DNA of 64,000 nt from NCBI GenBank assembly GCA_907163345.1, contig CAJQUN010000003.1, positions 11,946,821 to 12,010,820 of the forward strand. The letters are read 5' to 3'. Under the pieces are notes generated by a model that did no database searches, was not told where the DNA came from, and saw only the letters and a program-made list of their open reading frames with translations. Of the stretch, positions 22,316 through 34,418 are shown piece by piece. The DNA comes from Haberlea rhodopensis. Lineage: Eukaryota > Streptophyta > Magnoliopsida > Lamiales > Gesneriaceae. A program made the translations under genes and the position numbers. Positions within the stretch are counted from its first letter, which is position 1; the number at the start of each line of letters is the position of its first letter.

Positions 22316-23690
22316 CATTCGTACATATGGGTATCATACCCCATCGTATGTCATCTTACCATATCATAACCTCGTGTGACATCTTACCACGTGGGCGTCT
22401 TACCCAATCGTATGGCATCTTACCATATCATAACATCGTGTGGCATCTTACCACGTGATAACATTGTATGGCATTTTACCATATGGGCATCTTACCCCGT
22501 GGCGTCTTACCACGTAATAACATTGTATGGCCTCTTACCATATGGGCATCTTACCCCGTGGCGTCTTACCACGTAATAACATTGTATGGCCTCTTACCTT
22601 ATGGGCATCCTACCCCGTGGCGTCTTACCACGTAATAACATTGTATGGCCTCTTACCTTATGGGCATCCTACCCTGTGGCGTCTTACCACATAATAACAT
22701 TGTATGGTCTCTTACCATATGGGCATCCCATCCTGTGGCGTCTTACCACATAATAACATTGTATGGTCTCTTACCATATGGGTATCTTACCCTGTGGCGT
22801 CTTACCACATTTACCATATGGGCATCTTACCCTGTGGCGTCTTACCACATAATAACATTGTATGGTCTCTTACCATATGGGCATCCCATCCTGTGGCGTC
22901 TTACCACATAATAACATTGTATGGTCTCTTACCATATGGGCATCTTACCCTGTGGCGTCTTACCACATTTACCATATGGGCATCTTACCCTGTGGCGTCT
23001 TACCACATAATAACATTGTATGGTCTCTTACCATATGGGCATCTTACCCTGTGGCGTCTTACCACATTTACCATATGGGCATCTTACCCTGTGGCGTCTT
23101 ACCACATAATAACATTGCATGGTCTCTTACCATATGGGCATCTTACCCTGTGGCGTCTTACCACATAATAACATTGTATGGTCTCTTACCATATGGGCAT
23201 CTTACCCTGTGGCGTCTTACCACATTTACCATATGGGCATCTTACCCTGTGGCGTCTTACCACATAATAACATTGCATGGTCTCTTACCATATGGGCATC
23301 TTACCCTGTGGCGTCTTACCACATAATAACATTGTATGGTCTCTTACCATATGGGCATCTTACCCTGTGGCGTCTTACCACATAATAACATCGTATGGTC
23401 TCTTACCATATGGGCATCTTACCCTGTTATACGACATCTTTCCATAACATAATCATCGTGTGGCATCTTACCACATGGGCATCTTACCCAATCATATGGC
23501 GTCTTACCATATCATAAACACTGTGTGGCATCTTACCACAGGGGCATCTCACCCAATCATATGGCGTCTTGCCATATCATAAACATTGTGTGGCATCTTA
23601 CCACAGGGGCATCTCACCCAATCATATGGCGTCTTGCCATATCATAAACATTGTGTGGCATCTTACCACAGGGGCATCTTACCCACTCTC
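22316..23690. repeat. Hairpin array with constant loop and variable stems
   Basis: The main unit is 59 bp, with some 40-bp partial units inserted. Each unit contains three short inverted repeats around a near-constant loop (CATCTTA, CGTCTTA or TCTCTTA): TATGG...CCATA, GGG...CCC and TGTGG or CGTGG...CCACA or CCACG. At the left edge more diverse stems occur (GTG...CAC, TGGG...CCCA). Stems differ between units but stay complementary. The array lies inside the non-coding interior of family A copy 2. Confidence 0.9.
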
Positions 23691-23717
23691 GTATACGTCA
23701 TCATAAACATCATCATG

Positions 23718-23970
23718 ATCATCATCATCGTAAACATCATCGTAAACATCATCATAAACATCATCATAATCATCATCATCGTAAACATCATCGTAAACAT
23801 CATCATAAACATCATCATAATCATCATCATCGTAAACATCACCGTAAACATCATCATAAACATCATCATAATCATCATCATCGTAAACATCATCGTAAAC
23901 ATCATCATAAACATCATCATAATCATCATCATCGTAAACATTATCATAAACATCATCATAATCATCATCA
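23718..23970. repeat. 51-bp tandem repeat of CAT/GTAAACAT motifs
   Basis: Four full units starting at 23718, 23769, 23820 and 23871 and a partial fifth from 23922, each ATCATCATCATCG followed by GTAAACATCAT repeats. It is open in several frames on both strands (His-, Ile/Asn-, Met- and Asp/Tyr-rich readings) only because the unit is a multiple of three and lacks stops. Confidence 0.9.
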
Positions 23971-24420
23971 TAAATACTCATGCAATTAATGCAAGGTCAT
24001 AGTTTAGGAATATGTTACCGTTTGATGCTCGTACGTTTCTTACGTACCTTCCTTGCTTGAGCATTACATAAACAAACGCATTAGCATATTCACTTAATAA
24101 TTGAGACCATACCGAAGTATTCCACTGTCGGTTGTCTACCCAGTCTGTCCTCAGACAATACATCATATCTTTCTTTTCCCTGATTTTCTTCCAAAATCAG
24201 GTTCCTTGGCACGTAGCATATAGAGTGTTAGACATCGCTATTAATGCCATCCTATCGTGTTCCACACGATTCCTGCAACCACAATGGTTAGCAATACTAC
24301 TTTTCATATCATTTAAGCACATAAACAATTAGTCATGTCGTATAACATTAATGCCATCATGCATAAATATGTGCTATCAATAACTTCCTAGGCCCTCAAC
24401 AGCCCCAATGAGCAACCACT

Positions 24421-24432
24421 GCTCTGATACCA
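24421..24432 (-). promoter_or_regulatory. Primer binding site of family A copy 2
   Basis: GCTCTGATACCA on the plus strand is the reverse complement of the initiator tRNA-Met primer site, 4 nt from the LTR that starts at 24437. Confidence 0.9.
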
Positions 24433-24436
24433 CTAA

Positions 24437-27008
24437 TGTAAGGACCCCGTATACTTAACCCTTGATTAGTGTATTAACCACTATGTGTGGTACATGCTTT
24501 CTATAAAAAGCCAAACGGGAAGCTCAGATGATACTTTACCATTGAATGTCAATTACAAAACTTCCTTTAATACTCAATGTTGTAAGATCATCATCCTAAC
24601 AAAAAAAGACTCATATGATTGCCCTTTACCAACCTCTTGGTGCCATTTTTCACACTGTGAACTTTTATAAAAATTTGGGCAGAGTCTCCCCATAAATAGA
24701 GCTATCCCAAAAAAAAAGAGCACAGCATATAACATAATTCCCGGCCAGGGAACACATAATACTCATCAGAAAGCAGTAATACAAGTAAATTCCCAGCCAG
24801 GGAAGACACCACACATATGGCAACAAAAGTGGGTTTCAACACCCACATAATACACCAATGACTCTCTTATCATTTAGCAATTCTACCTCTAATTGCATGC
24901 AACATAGAATGAAAGAGAGAAAGGCTCATGCCTTTACATACAACCCATATACAAGTATAATCGTGCTCACATGCGAGCATCATGAACATGTATATAATCA
25001 TCATGGGTATATAGGTACTCTATACGATACCGTGCTCCATCAAGCCCTGGTACCACGATCCTGGGAGTACATCCAATCAACAGCTCGAGCTCATCTCCAA
25101 AGCCATCGATGTACCTGTTCACCTGCCCCAACAGAGACAGCCCCCAACGGGGTGAGCATACCAATTCCACAATTTCATAATCATAATGACATAATACATA
25201 ATTTACAGAAATGTAAATATTGTGGAACATATGTGACACTTCCTGGATGGTATCATCCTCATCCTAGCGTACCCCTGTAATGACCCTGTTCTCAAAACAG
25301 ATAAATCATCAAATCTTGAATATGCAGTTAATCATCATATTGGTTAACCCTAACCAGTTTCGAATTAACAACATTTCATAACATCTTTCTTTATCTAGCA
25401 ATTATCATAATTCTAGATATCATATTGAGACTTCCTTAACTTCCGATACTAGTTAATCACTTCTCTGATTAACTACGTCTCTGTTCCTATTCATTACCAA
25501 TAGGGAATAAAATACAGATATCATAGATATCTAATCAACACCACATTTTCATTTCTTACTTCAAAGTAGCGTCATACTACTGGTGTTCGCTCCGTAGCGA
25601 CCACACCCATCATTTGCTCGCTTCATAGCGGCACCAAGCATTTCACCATGTGATTCAACATAACGTAACCAAGTCACGGTGCCATCATAGTAAAGCATTT
25701 CATGTATTTTAAATCATGCATCATACTTGTAAAACATCATTTAAGTTATGCTCGTACGCTAAACGTACCTTAAATCCTCGAAGTCCGAGCCAAACCTTGC
25801 TCGAGTTCCATGCCCCGAGGAATGATGTGCTAACACGATAAATAATTCACGATTATTTACGAACATGCAACCAATGCTCAAGCACACCCATCACCCTCAA
25901 AATATTGTCAACACACGACAATAAATCATTTAAAAGACCCGGGGCAGGGTACATGCAGGGAGGGGAACGAATGAGACAACAACGAAAATTGTTCAAGGAT
26001 ACCCTACAAATTTTCGAACCCTTATCTCACAAATCGAACCCAAATTAAACATCATAATTCATCTAAAAAGTGAATTAAACCATTAATAGCAAGAATCATC
26101 ACCCTTGCCAAAAATCCCCAAAATTCGAATTCAACGCCATAAATTCGAACACAATTAAACATCCTTATACATCTAAAACATGTAATAAACGACCCATAAC
26201 AAGAATCGCCACACCCCTGCCAAAATCACAATTTTCGAACCTTAACCCACGAAAAATGCATAAATTCGAACCAAACAAGCCTTTAAAATTCGAACCCTTA
26301 AAGTTCTTTAAATTCGAACATAAATCCACCAAATAAAGCAGGGAATTACATGAGAGGGACGAAAAAGAGGTAAATCGAAAATCGGAAGGAAAATCGACTA
26401 AAATCGACAAACCCTAGAATTTGGGGATCGCCGCTCTTCTGTAAAATCCGAACTCAAACCGCGATGAAACTTCGAATTGACGGAGGGGAAAGGTGCGTCT
26501 CGTCGAGACGAAGCCGGTGATAGGTCGCACGCGCCGAACGGCGGCCGGACGGCGGCGGGCGCGGCGTTTTCGTGCGCGGGGGTACTGTAGCAGCGGGTTT
26601 CGGGAATGGCGGGGAGAGAGAAAGAAAATTGGGCTGAAATGATATTTTCATAAAAATCTCGGGTTCAACTTGTATTTATAGCAAAATACCCCGAAAAACT
26701 AATAGCCCCACAAATACATCGTGATTCCTTAAAAATCATCTGTTTTCAAAAACTCTCTCTCTAACTCCAAAACCCTCTACCGGTGCTCACACAGCACCCG
26801 AGATTCCGAGACACATTAAAAACTCAACTCTTAGGTTTTACACCGTAATGTGAATACAATCTCATCCTCGGGATCCAACGATCCCAACTACCCAAATAAA
26901 CGAGCCCAGAAGGCCCAACATCGCGATTAAACTCCAAATCGCTACGTAAAACATCTTTAGGGGTTATTAACACTCCGGGATTAACATCTCCAATCCCAGG
27001 TCATCACA
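24437..27008 (-). repeat. 5' LTR of family A copy 2
   Basis: A 2572-bp LTR, reverse complement, from TGTAAGGACC at the primer side to TCATCACA at 27008. It matches the copy 1 LTR along its length with clear divergence (for example extra sequence around 25440-25640). The GTACG...CGTAC block is at 25754-25768. On the minus strand a TATAAATA-type element lies near 26680. The right flank is AAGTC in Copia gag. Confidence 0.92.
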
Positions 27009-27893
27009 AAGTCTCTTGCCTTTGCCTTTGTTTGGGACTACCTTCCTTTTATCCTCATTGGTTTGGCGTTGGTTGCAGTCCTTGGCCTTATGGTTAGGTT
27101 TACCGCACACATAACAATCAACGGTGAACCTCATGTTCTGAGTATCTCCCTTGGAATCATAAGTGCGCTTGCGCTTATTCCCGTGGAAGCTGTCCCGAAC
27201 TTCAACCACGTTGGCCTTGGAAATCATACCGATCTATTTATTGTCAACTTTTCGGTTGTCTTGCTAGATGCATAGCCTCCTGATAAGGTCCTCAAGATTC
27301 ATCATCTTTCACTTGTGCTTCAGGTAGCTCTTGAAGTCCTTCTAAGATGGCGGTAATTTTTCAATCATCGCTACTTGGAGGGCATCATTTAGCCCCATAT
27401 CTTCGGTAGCAAGTTCGTGAAACGATGCTCTTCCTATCTACCATTCGATAGTCATGGAATCGACCGGCTACAAATTTCTTTGCGCCTGCGTCGTCAACTT
27501 TGTACTTCATTTCTAACGATTCCCAAAGTTCCTTCGCAGTTTCTTTGGGGGAATACACATTGAAAAGTGCATCGTACAGAGAATTCAGTACATAGTTACG
27601 ACAGAGGTAGTCAACACTCAACCATGATTCGACTATTACAGCAGATTGAGGATCCTCTTTGTCCTCCACCAGTTTCTCCTCTTTGAGAAACCTGGTCAAA
27701 TTCAAGGTGGTTAAGAACAACATCATTTTATGCTGCCAACGTTTAAAGTTGGAACCTTTGAACTTTTTCGGTTTCTCAAATTGAGAGAACGGCATTGGAT
27801 TTTCATAACTGGCATAACGACCTCATTACCGCTAGCTTTCACCACTGGAATCTCAGTATTCTGAGCATTTCGGTTTGGAATATGGTCAGCCAT
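27009..27893 (-). pseudogene. Ty1/Copia gag remnant
   Basis: Starts at an ATG at 27893 and, after a frame change, continues as a Copia-type gag (KFKGSNFKRWQHKM motif near residue 10 of the 27795 frame) and ends in a zinc knuckle CYVCGKPNHKAKDC (about 27120-27080) followed by a Lys/Arg-rich tail. At 27008/27009 it is cut by the family A insertions; the next part of the same polyprotein is at 11690. Stops and frameshifts make it non-functional. Confidence 0.85.
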
Positions 27894-28440
27894 AAACTAA
27901 CACAAAAAGCAACACAAATAATATCAAACTAGTTTTGAAAAGAACTTTATATATCTTTTGATAATGAACAAACAATGATTAATTGAAAATTCAACAACTT
28001 TCTAATAGCAAAGTAGGATTATTCCAACTGATTCAGTTCCGAAAAAATAAAGAACATTAATAAAAAATAAGAAATTTGAGTTTACGATTGTTGGATCTCT
28101 TTATCTAAATTTACGGCTTTAATCAATTTAAACAATTGCTGATTGAAAAATATATAATACTTAATATAGAAACAGTATACTGACCAATAAATTGAAATAC
28201 AAAAACCAGTAGACTTACAACAATATCGATAAATTGAAGAAAGTCTAAAACATCAAGAATCAGGAAACGATTCTGGACGAGGCCACAACAAGCCGTGTGC
28301 CCGTAAACTCAAATTTGCCCGTTCTGGCCTCCTTGACAAGTGAGTTCCGAGGTACAACGCCCAATCACACTGTTCAGAATGAAGCAGAACTCTGAACAGA
28401 CTCTTTCGAACACTAGTAGTGTGCAGTACTCTCAAACAGT
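27894..28440 (-). other. Copia 5' leader, no recognisable primer site
   Basis: AT-rich, non-coding sequence between the gag start and the conserved part of the 5' LTR. I could not find a clear tRNA-Met primer complement. The inner LTR boundary is therefore uncertain; part of 28250-28440 may belong to the LTR. The ORF at 28253-28519 minus is not similar to any protein I recognise and overlaps the LTR. Confidence 0.4.
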
Positions 28441-28986
28441 ATGATATGTATGATATGAAGAATGATTTCGGATTGAAGAAAACAATAGAGCTGGAGCAGC
28501 TTATATAGCTGAGCAGCATACCTCCCGAAGGTCTCAGAAATTAAGTGTAATGTTTAGTGAGGTGGATGAAAAGCCTCAAAACTTAACGTCTGATTAATAC
28601 GGATTTAAGTCTCACACTTAAATCTGAAATCAATTCTGCAGGTAGGTGAAAAGTCCAAACTTAATACTCAGCAGAATATGAAAAGTTAGGTAGGTGAAAA
28701 GTCATTTCAGAAATCCGAGTAGTAAAAAGATAGGGCTGCCTTGGCTGCAGCGGCGCGACGCAGCACGTCGAGCGGAGCGGATGGATGGACTGCGCGCTAG
28801 GGACACACATCTTTTCTACTTAGCTACACTCTATTAATTCGTTTATCAAGATAAACAAATCATAAGTGTCTCAAAATTCCAATGTGGGATTTCTTAGCCA
28901 ATTTACCATTCAAACTAACTTACCAAATTTTGTTCTCATTAACAAAATTAATCACAATTATTGGGCTTTTATTAATAATCCCAACA
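28441..28986 (-). repeat. 5' LTR of the Copia element
   Basis: Matches 7798-8411 with scattered substitutions and small indels, showing an insertion clearly older than the family A elements inside it. The outer end is AATCCCAACA at 28986; the adjacent flank is CCAAA, but the corresponding left flank has been lost. Confidence 0.85.
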
Positions 28987-29191
28987 CCAAAAGATTAAGA
29001 GAATAAGAAGTTGATGATTTTTTTTCCTTTGTGTTTTATGGGCTATAATATTATTTGTTGTGATTTATACAAACATCACACAAATGAAAAGTGATAAGAG
29101 GCTACGGATGTAAAAGTTCTTGGCTCAGGAATGTGAACGGTTGGCGTTGAGAAAAATTCCGAGGACTTCAAATCACTTATCAAAGCCAAAA
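28987..29191. other. Unassigned 205-bp spacer
   Basis: AT-rich sequence between the Copia LTR and the next LTR. I see no coding or repeat signal; it may be older host DNA or an unrecognised repeat. Confidence 0.3.
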
Positions 29192-30833
29192 TGTGACATC
29201 TCTATTTTGCCAAAGAAAATTTAAAATGAACCACCTAAATAATTTTGTGATGTCTTAAACTAATTGTGGCTTTAATATTGTGTTAGTGTGTAAATTATGT
29301 GGTGTCGTGGAATGATTACAAATTTTTAGGATAATGGTGTGTTGGTGGGTTGGAAATAGGATTGAACAAATTATAAGTGGATCTATTAATTTTGATCAAA
29401 GTTTGAGGGTTAAAGTACATTATGTCACCTATTTCATCATCCAACTCATTTCACACACCACACACACCAAACCTCTACGGACACACTAAATCCCTAAACT
29501 TCTTCCCGACTCCCTTTTCACCATTCTTGTAAATCTCAAAGGAAATCTCTTTATCTATCAAACATGTATTGTATAAGAGATTTAAATGTTGAGATTGGTA
29601 TGAGTTTAGCAATCGATCGACAGCCATTACCGATCGATCGGTATTTTATGAAAGAAAAGATGGAAATTATACAGATCAATGATCGATCGGTAAGGGGTTA
29701 ACGATCGATCGACAATATCACAGATCAATTGGTAGCATTAAAATCCGAAAAATCTATTTTTTTTTTCAATTGAAGGGTAATCTAGTGGTAATAATTTACT
29801 TATTACATATATTAAAATCGTATTATTGAGCATGAATGTTTATGCTAGAAAATATGGAACCTTTTTGCACTTGTATGTACGGGAATTGAAATAATATTGG
29901 ATTTTGAAATTATGTAGACCCTTCTCGAGCATCAGGACAACGAAGAGGATAACTTGACCTTGATTCTGGACAACAAGGTACATCGTAACGTACGGGCCTA
30001 CACTAAAAGTACAATTGTATGTGTTATAAGATGCGAACTTGGAACGTCATGTGTTGACATGGAATTGATATTAATGTCACGGGTTGACATGGAACGTGAA
30101 ATTGGATTATTATTGAGTCACAAGTGACATTGAACGTCACGGGTTGACCTTGGATTATTATTGAATGTCACGGGTTGACATGGAACGTGAAATTGGATTA
30201 TTATTGAGTCACAAGTGACATTGAACGTCACGGGTTGACCTTGGATTATTATTGAATGTCACGGGTTGACGTCAGAACGTCATGGGTTGACGCCGGATAA
30301 TTATTGAATGTCGCGGTTGACATCGAACATCATGGTTGACGTAGGATTATTATTGAATGTCACGGGAACGTCACGCGTGACTTTGGATTATTATTGAATG
30401 TCACAGGTTGACATTGAACGTCACGGGTTGATGTCGGATTATTATTGAATGTCACGGGTTGACATTGAATGTCACGGGTTGACGTCGGATTTTTATTAAA
30501 TGCCACTTGACACAGAACGCCATGGATTGACTTAAGGGTATTTAATAAATCGTTAATTCATATTTTAGTATGATTTCATTGTATGAATTATGAAAACAGA
30601 AACAACCGAGAGGTCTTCTAGTATTCCAGAACCATCAGGAAGTATCTCTTTAATTTTACAATAATCCCCTGTCAATTATTCATATTCTCAATATTTGAAA
30701 TTATCGTTGGTATGCTCACATTATGTGGATTGTCCTGTAGGTACCGATATTGAGACTAGACTTTTGGAAGGCGAGGGGAAGTAGACATGATGTGACCAAA
30801 GGATCATTAGACAATATTTTGATCTAGATGACT
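29192..30833 (+). repeat. LTR-like segment related to the Tekay/family D group
   Basis: Begins TGTGACATCT, close to the Tekay LTR start TGTGACATCC, and contains the same kinds of block in order: CGATCGATCG motifs (29611-29720), a degraded GTAC...CGTAC block near 29982, a tandem hairpin region (30044-30535), and a closing CTGTAGGTACC block (30735). It runs directly into the family B LTR with no primer site of its own, so it is truncated. Confidence 0.6.
30044..30535 (+). repeat. GTCACGGGTTGAC tandem hairpin repeat
   Basis: About a dozen short units containing GTCA-CGGGT-TGAC, spaced by GGATTATTATTGAAT or GAACGTG segments, with variants GTCACAAGTGAC and GTCACGCGTGAC that are longer palindromes. 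Units are 25-75 bp and irregular. Confidence 0.8.
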
Positions 30834-33209
30834 TGATATCAGGAAATTAATTGTGTTGATCCCGGAGTGATTATAATCCTTAATGGATTTTAAGTGTAGT
30901 AATTATGAGATAATTACGGTGTTGAGACTCCGGGGATTTTAATCTGATATCGGGGTCGTTGGGCCCAGAGGTTTAGATTTATTCTCATTAAGGTGATAAA
31001 CCTTGGAATTGTGTTAGTATTGGGATCTGGAATCTGGGGAACTTTGGATTGAGGTTGGTAATGAAAATGGTGATTGTGAGATAATTATTGAACACATATG
31101 ATTTTTAATGAGTCAGGATGCGAGTATTTGAGACTCTGGTTTTTGGAGCCTTGGTACTATATATACCAAGTGGACTCGGTGTTCAATCATTTGGCATTTC
31201 GCTTCTCTCTCTCTCCCTCATGTTTCTCTCTCTCCCTCCCCCACTTCCCTTTCCCTTCCATTTTTCCCTTGGAGAAAAATCGAGCAAGGCTCGATCTCGG
31301 AGCGAGGTTTCTCAAAGATAATTTGGCAATCTTTTTCCCCTCACATTTACCTTCATTTTGATTGTAGTGTTGTAGAGTTTGAGCATGTTTAGAGTTGGGT
31401 ATGAGTTTTTGAATTTTAGAGTTTTTGGGTTGTGGTGTTTTGGGGAGGATTTATGGTGTTTTTGTTGAGGATTTTCGGAGTAATAGGTGTTGGGATTGTT
31501 ATTTTGGATGTTTTGGCTCGCAAAACACCATTTTTGGCTGTTACAGAGCTCGCCGATCAATCGAAAAGTGGGCTCGATCGAACGCGCGTCGTTGGCTAAA
31601 AGTGGAAGGTGGTGAACAGGGTGCTCGATCGATCGAGTAAAACGAGCGATCAATCGAGCAACTCTTCTGCAGCTCTCGATCGATCGAGAGGTTATGGCCG
31701 ATCGATCGAGAGGCCTTGATTGGTGAAATTTTTTAGTTTGTCATGGAATCGATGCATGCTTCGTCCGAGTCTTTTAAATGATTACTCATCATGACTGGAT
31801 GCTGTATTTGGAGGTTGAATATGTGCTTGGGTATGTGATTGTGTGCAGATAATTAATTATGAATTATTAACTGTATTTACCGAATAATTCACCGGATCTC
31901 GGGGCAAAGGCAAGGGTTGGCTCTTGCTATTGGATTATAATGTACGTTTAACGTACGAGCATAGCTGATATATTATTGTCATGTGCATGAATAATATATT
32001 GCAATTGTAATCATTTTTATGTGCATTGAGAATTATGTGGTGCCGATATTTAGCGAGCAAAATGGTTATGATGTTGTCGTTGTTGAGTGAACATCGGCTA
32101 TAACGTCGCCGCCGTTGAGCATGCGAGAGGATAGAATGCCGTCGATGTTGATCGAGTGATGTTGATCGAGCGATGGGATACGATGAAATAGAACCGTGGA
32201 ATCATTGTTGAGATATATGTGATATCTGCAAATAATTAGTGTAATGATTTAATTATAATTGATTCTGGAATTAGTGGTTTGAGCATGGGCATAGTTAATC
32301 AATGTAATGATTAACTGATTTTTGGAGTTTGATGGTTTTGGCTATTGTGAGAACAGGAACAGCACGGGGGATCCCATATGATAACGATATTATACATGGA
32401 GTATCTTTTAAATTTGCAAATTTATATTCTGTAAATTATGAATTATGATATTGCTGTTATTGAGATGGTGTTATTGGTATGCTCACCCCGTGTGTGGGCT
32501 ATTTCTGTGGGGACAGGTGAACAAGTACAGCACCAGTTCCGAAGTTGAGTTCGGGTTGTCGATTGGGAATGCTCCCAGGGCTGAGGTACCAATATTGGTA
32601 TTGAGTACTACATTTATACAATATATACACATTAATTATTCAGTGCTCGTGTGTGAGCATTCTTATATGTGTATATGGAATGTATAAAGGTTTTGAGATC
32701 TTTCTTTTCATTCTTTTGATTTGCACGCAATTAACTAAGGGAAATTGTTTAATGAATTGAGAACATGTTAGTATGTTATAAGGTGTATACTTATGCTAGT
32801 TGAGCGGCATTGAGAATTGTACATTGAGAGGAATAATGCCAAAAAAATTATAAAGGGCAGGTTTAAGGCAATTGATGTATGTGCAAGAATTCTTGTAGTG
32901 ACAAAAGTATGCACCATTATTTGTTGATAATGCACTAATAGCAGGTTAAGGTAGAGAGGGCCTTACAATGACAATGTCTAGAAGGAATTTAGTCTTCATT
33001 ACTAAATTCATTTTGTAATTGTATATTTTGTTTGTAATTGTCTAATAAGTCCATATGATTTTGGAAATGTAGATCATATGAATGTTAATCGATCAATTAT
33101 GATACTAAATTAAATGTTGAAAGATGATCTTTTGGAATTCCTCCTCGAAATTTTTTGTAATCCATATCACTATAAAGATAGTATGGAGAATATTAGTTGA
33201 GGCCTTACA
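30834..33209 (+). repeat. Family B LTR
   Basis: About 2.38 kb, starting TGATATCAGG and ending GGCCTTACA next to a primer site. It aligns block by block with the family A LTR (GATCCCGGAGTG near the start, TATATATA at 31158-31165, GTACGT-TTA-ACGTAC at 31942-31956, the GGTATGCTCACCCCG block near 32472) but is well diverged and carries a CGATCGATCG-type cluster (31555-31710) where family A has a CG-rich block. No second LTR is present. Confidence 0.8.
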
Positions 33210-33213
33210 TTAG

Positions 33214-33225
33214 TGGTATCAAAGC
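33214..33225 (+). promoter_or_regulatory. Primer binding site of family B
   Basis: TGGTATCAAAGC, one mismatch from the initiator tRNA-Met complement, 4 nt after the LTR. The interior continues for only about 80 bp before family D begins. Confidence 0.75.
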
Positions 33226-33751
33226 AGTGGTTAGATGACTGGTGAGTAGTGAAGGTATTGCTAGTGAACGAGTGCTCACTTACGAGCATGTTAATGCATT
33301 TGATACATGTAAGACCCCGATTACGGTAAATCATAATTAACAATATAATGACGATATAACTCTAAATAATGTGATGTGGATTCTATAAAAATTTCGGCAG
33401 CGTTTCCCCGTAAATTGAATTATCCAAAAAAATAAAACACCATTATCAATATCATCAAATAACATCACCAATATCCGATACTAATCCAACAATAAAATCT
33501 GTCAAAAGATGAAAAGTCTATCTAATACTCATGCCTCAAAGAATAGGCAACTTTACAATCCAAATAAATTGATACTATCCCCAACATAATAATAATATCT
33601 CAAAAATCATTCTACATACGCCGTCTAGCTCAAATGAATGTGTTACCCTTCTAGACGCATTCACTCTCCCTCTGCATGCTCCCAAAAAGCTAGACATGTC
33701 ACATGTTTCCAGGAAACAACCTCCACACAGGGTGAGCACACCGGCAGGATA

Positions 33752-33771
33752 ACACACACACACACACAGGG

Positions 33772-33812
<41 letters not shown>
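33752..33812. repeat. (AC)n and (TA)n microsatellites
   Basis: Perfect (AC)8 followed, after a few bases, by about 19 TA dinucleotides. It is likely to be length-variable. Confidence 0.95.
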
Positions 33813-33818
<6 letters not shown>

Positions 33819-34182
33819 TATCAAAGGCACAATTCATAAATCGTAAAATAAATACTATGGTATCCAAATGAGTACTTCATTTTGCTTCTCAAATGATAAG
33901 AGGTCGTTTCGCTGCCCCTGTTTCACAATACACAAGTATAAGATTCACAACAACAATTATTAAATTGTTGCATTACCATTGTAATCCATTACATTCAACA
34001 TTCATCATTCATGTCATCTACATTTCACATTTCTTAGATCATAAGAATGTGCTACTGACAATTAACGAGATACTCCCTGAGTATATCAATATAGTATGAG
34101 ATCTCTACCATTCTTGTTCTCACAATCCACACTTATCAATCCCATAATAATCACAATATTATATCGTTATATGATCAACAGA

Positions 34183-34418
34183 TCACATTGTCACATCGCA
34201 GGCTTCTGCGGCGACCCATTATCTTATTAACATATCGCACGCTCCAGCAACTACCCATATATCATATTAATACGTCGCACGCTCCAGCATCGACCCATAT
34301 ATCATATTGACACATCGCACGCTTCAACGACGACCCATATATCATAGTAATGCACCGCACGCTTCAGTGTCGACCCAAATATCATATTAACACATCGCAC
34401 GCTCCAGCGACGACCCAT
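34183..34418 (-). repeat. 40-bp minisatellite of family D LTR (left copy)
   Basis: Six units of about 40 bp containing TCGCACGCTCCAGC followed by CGACCCATATATCATATTAA. The GTCG...CGAC or TCG...CGA arms can pair across the CACGCTCCAGC loop. The same array occurs in the right LTR at 45813-46011, continuing at 55041. Confidence 0.85.

Larger units (their letters stand above)
20445..24436 (-). mobile_element. Non-coding interior of family A copy 2
   Basis: The 3' part (20480-21660) is homologous to the end of the copy 1 interior, with deletions. The middle is replaced by three tandem arrays not found in copies 1 or 3 (about 21720-22245, 22316-23690 and 23718-23970). The 5' part (24000-24420) holds another GTACGT...ACGTAC block (24031-24047) and ends in a primer site. 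No retrotransposon protein motif is visible. The long open frames in this interval are repeat artefacts. Confidence 0.85.
33308..34418 (-). repeat. 3' LTR of family D (primer-proximal part)
   Basis: Starts TGTAAGACCCCG and matches 45048-45398, so these two are the LTRs of one minus-strand element. It includes a shared GGTGAGCACACCGG block, an (AC)n tract at 33752-33768, a (TA)n tract at 33774-33812, and a hairpin array. An Athila LTR interrupts it at 34419. Confidence 0.75.

Noticed and set aside
22645..23385. Overlapping frames up to 154 codons in the 59-bp array
   Set aside because: They are low-complexity readings of the same hairpin repeat in different frames, not conserved in copies 1 and 3 of the element.
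22316..23690. CRISPR-like array
   Set aside because: Units are contiguous or nearly so, without unique spacers, and lie inside a plant retrotransposon.
23586..24002. Open frames of 100-138 codons (His-rich, Ile/Asn-rich, Met-rich, Asp/Tyr-rich) on both strands
   Set aside because: The 51-bp repeat is a multiple of three and free of stops in several frames, so all frames stay open. The proteins are repeat artefacts without start-region or homology support.
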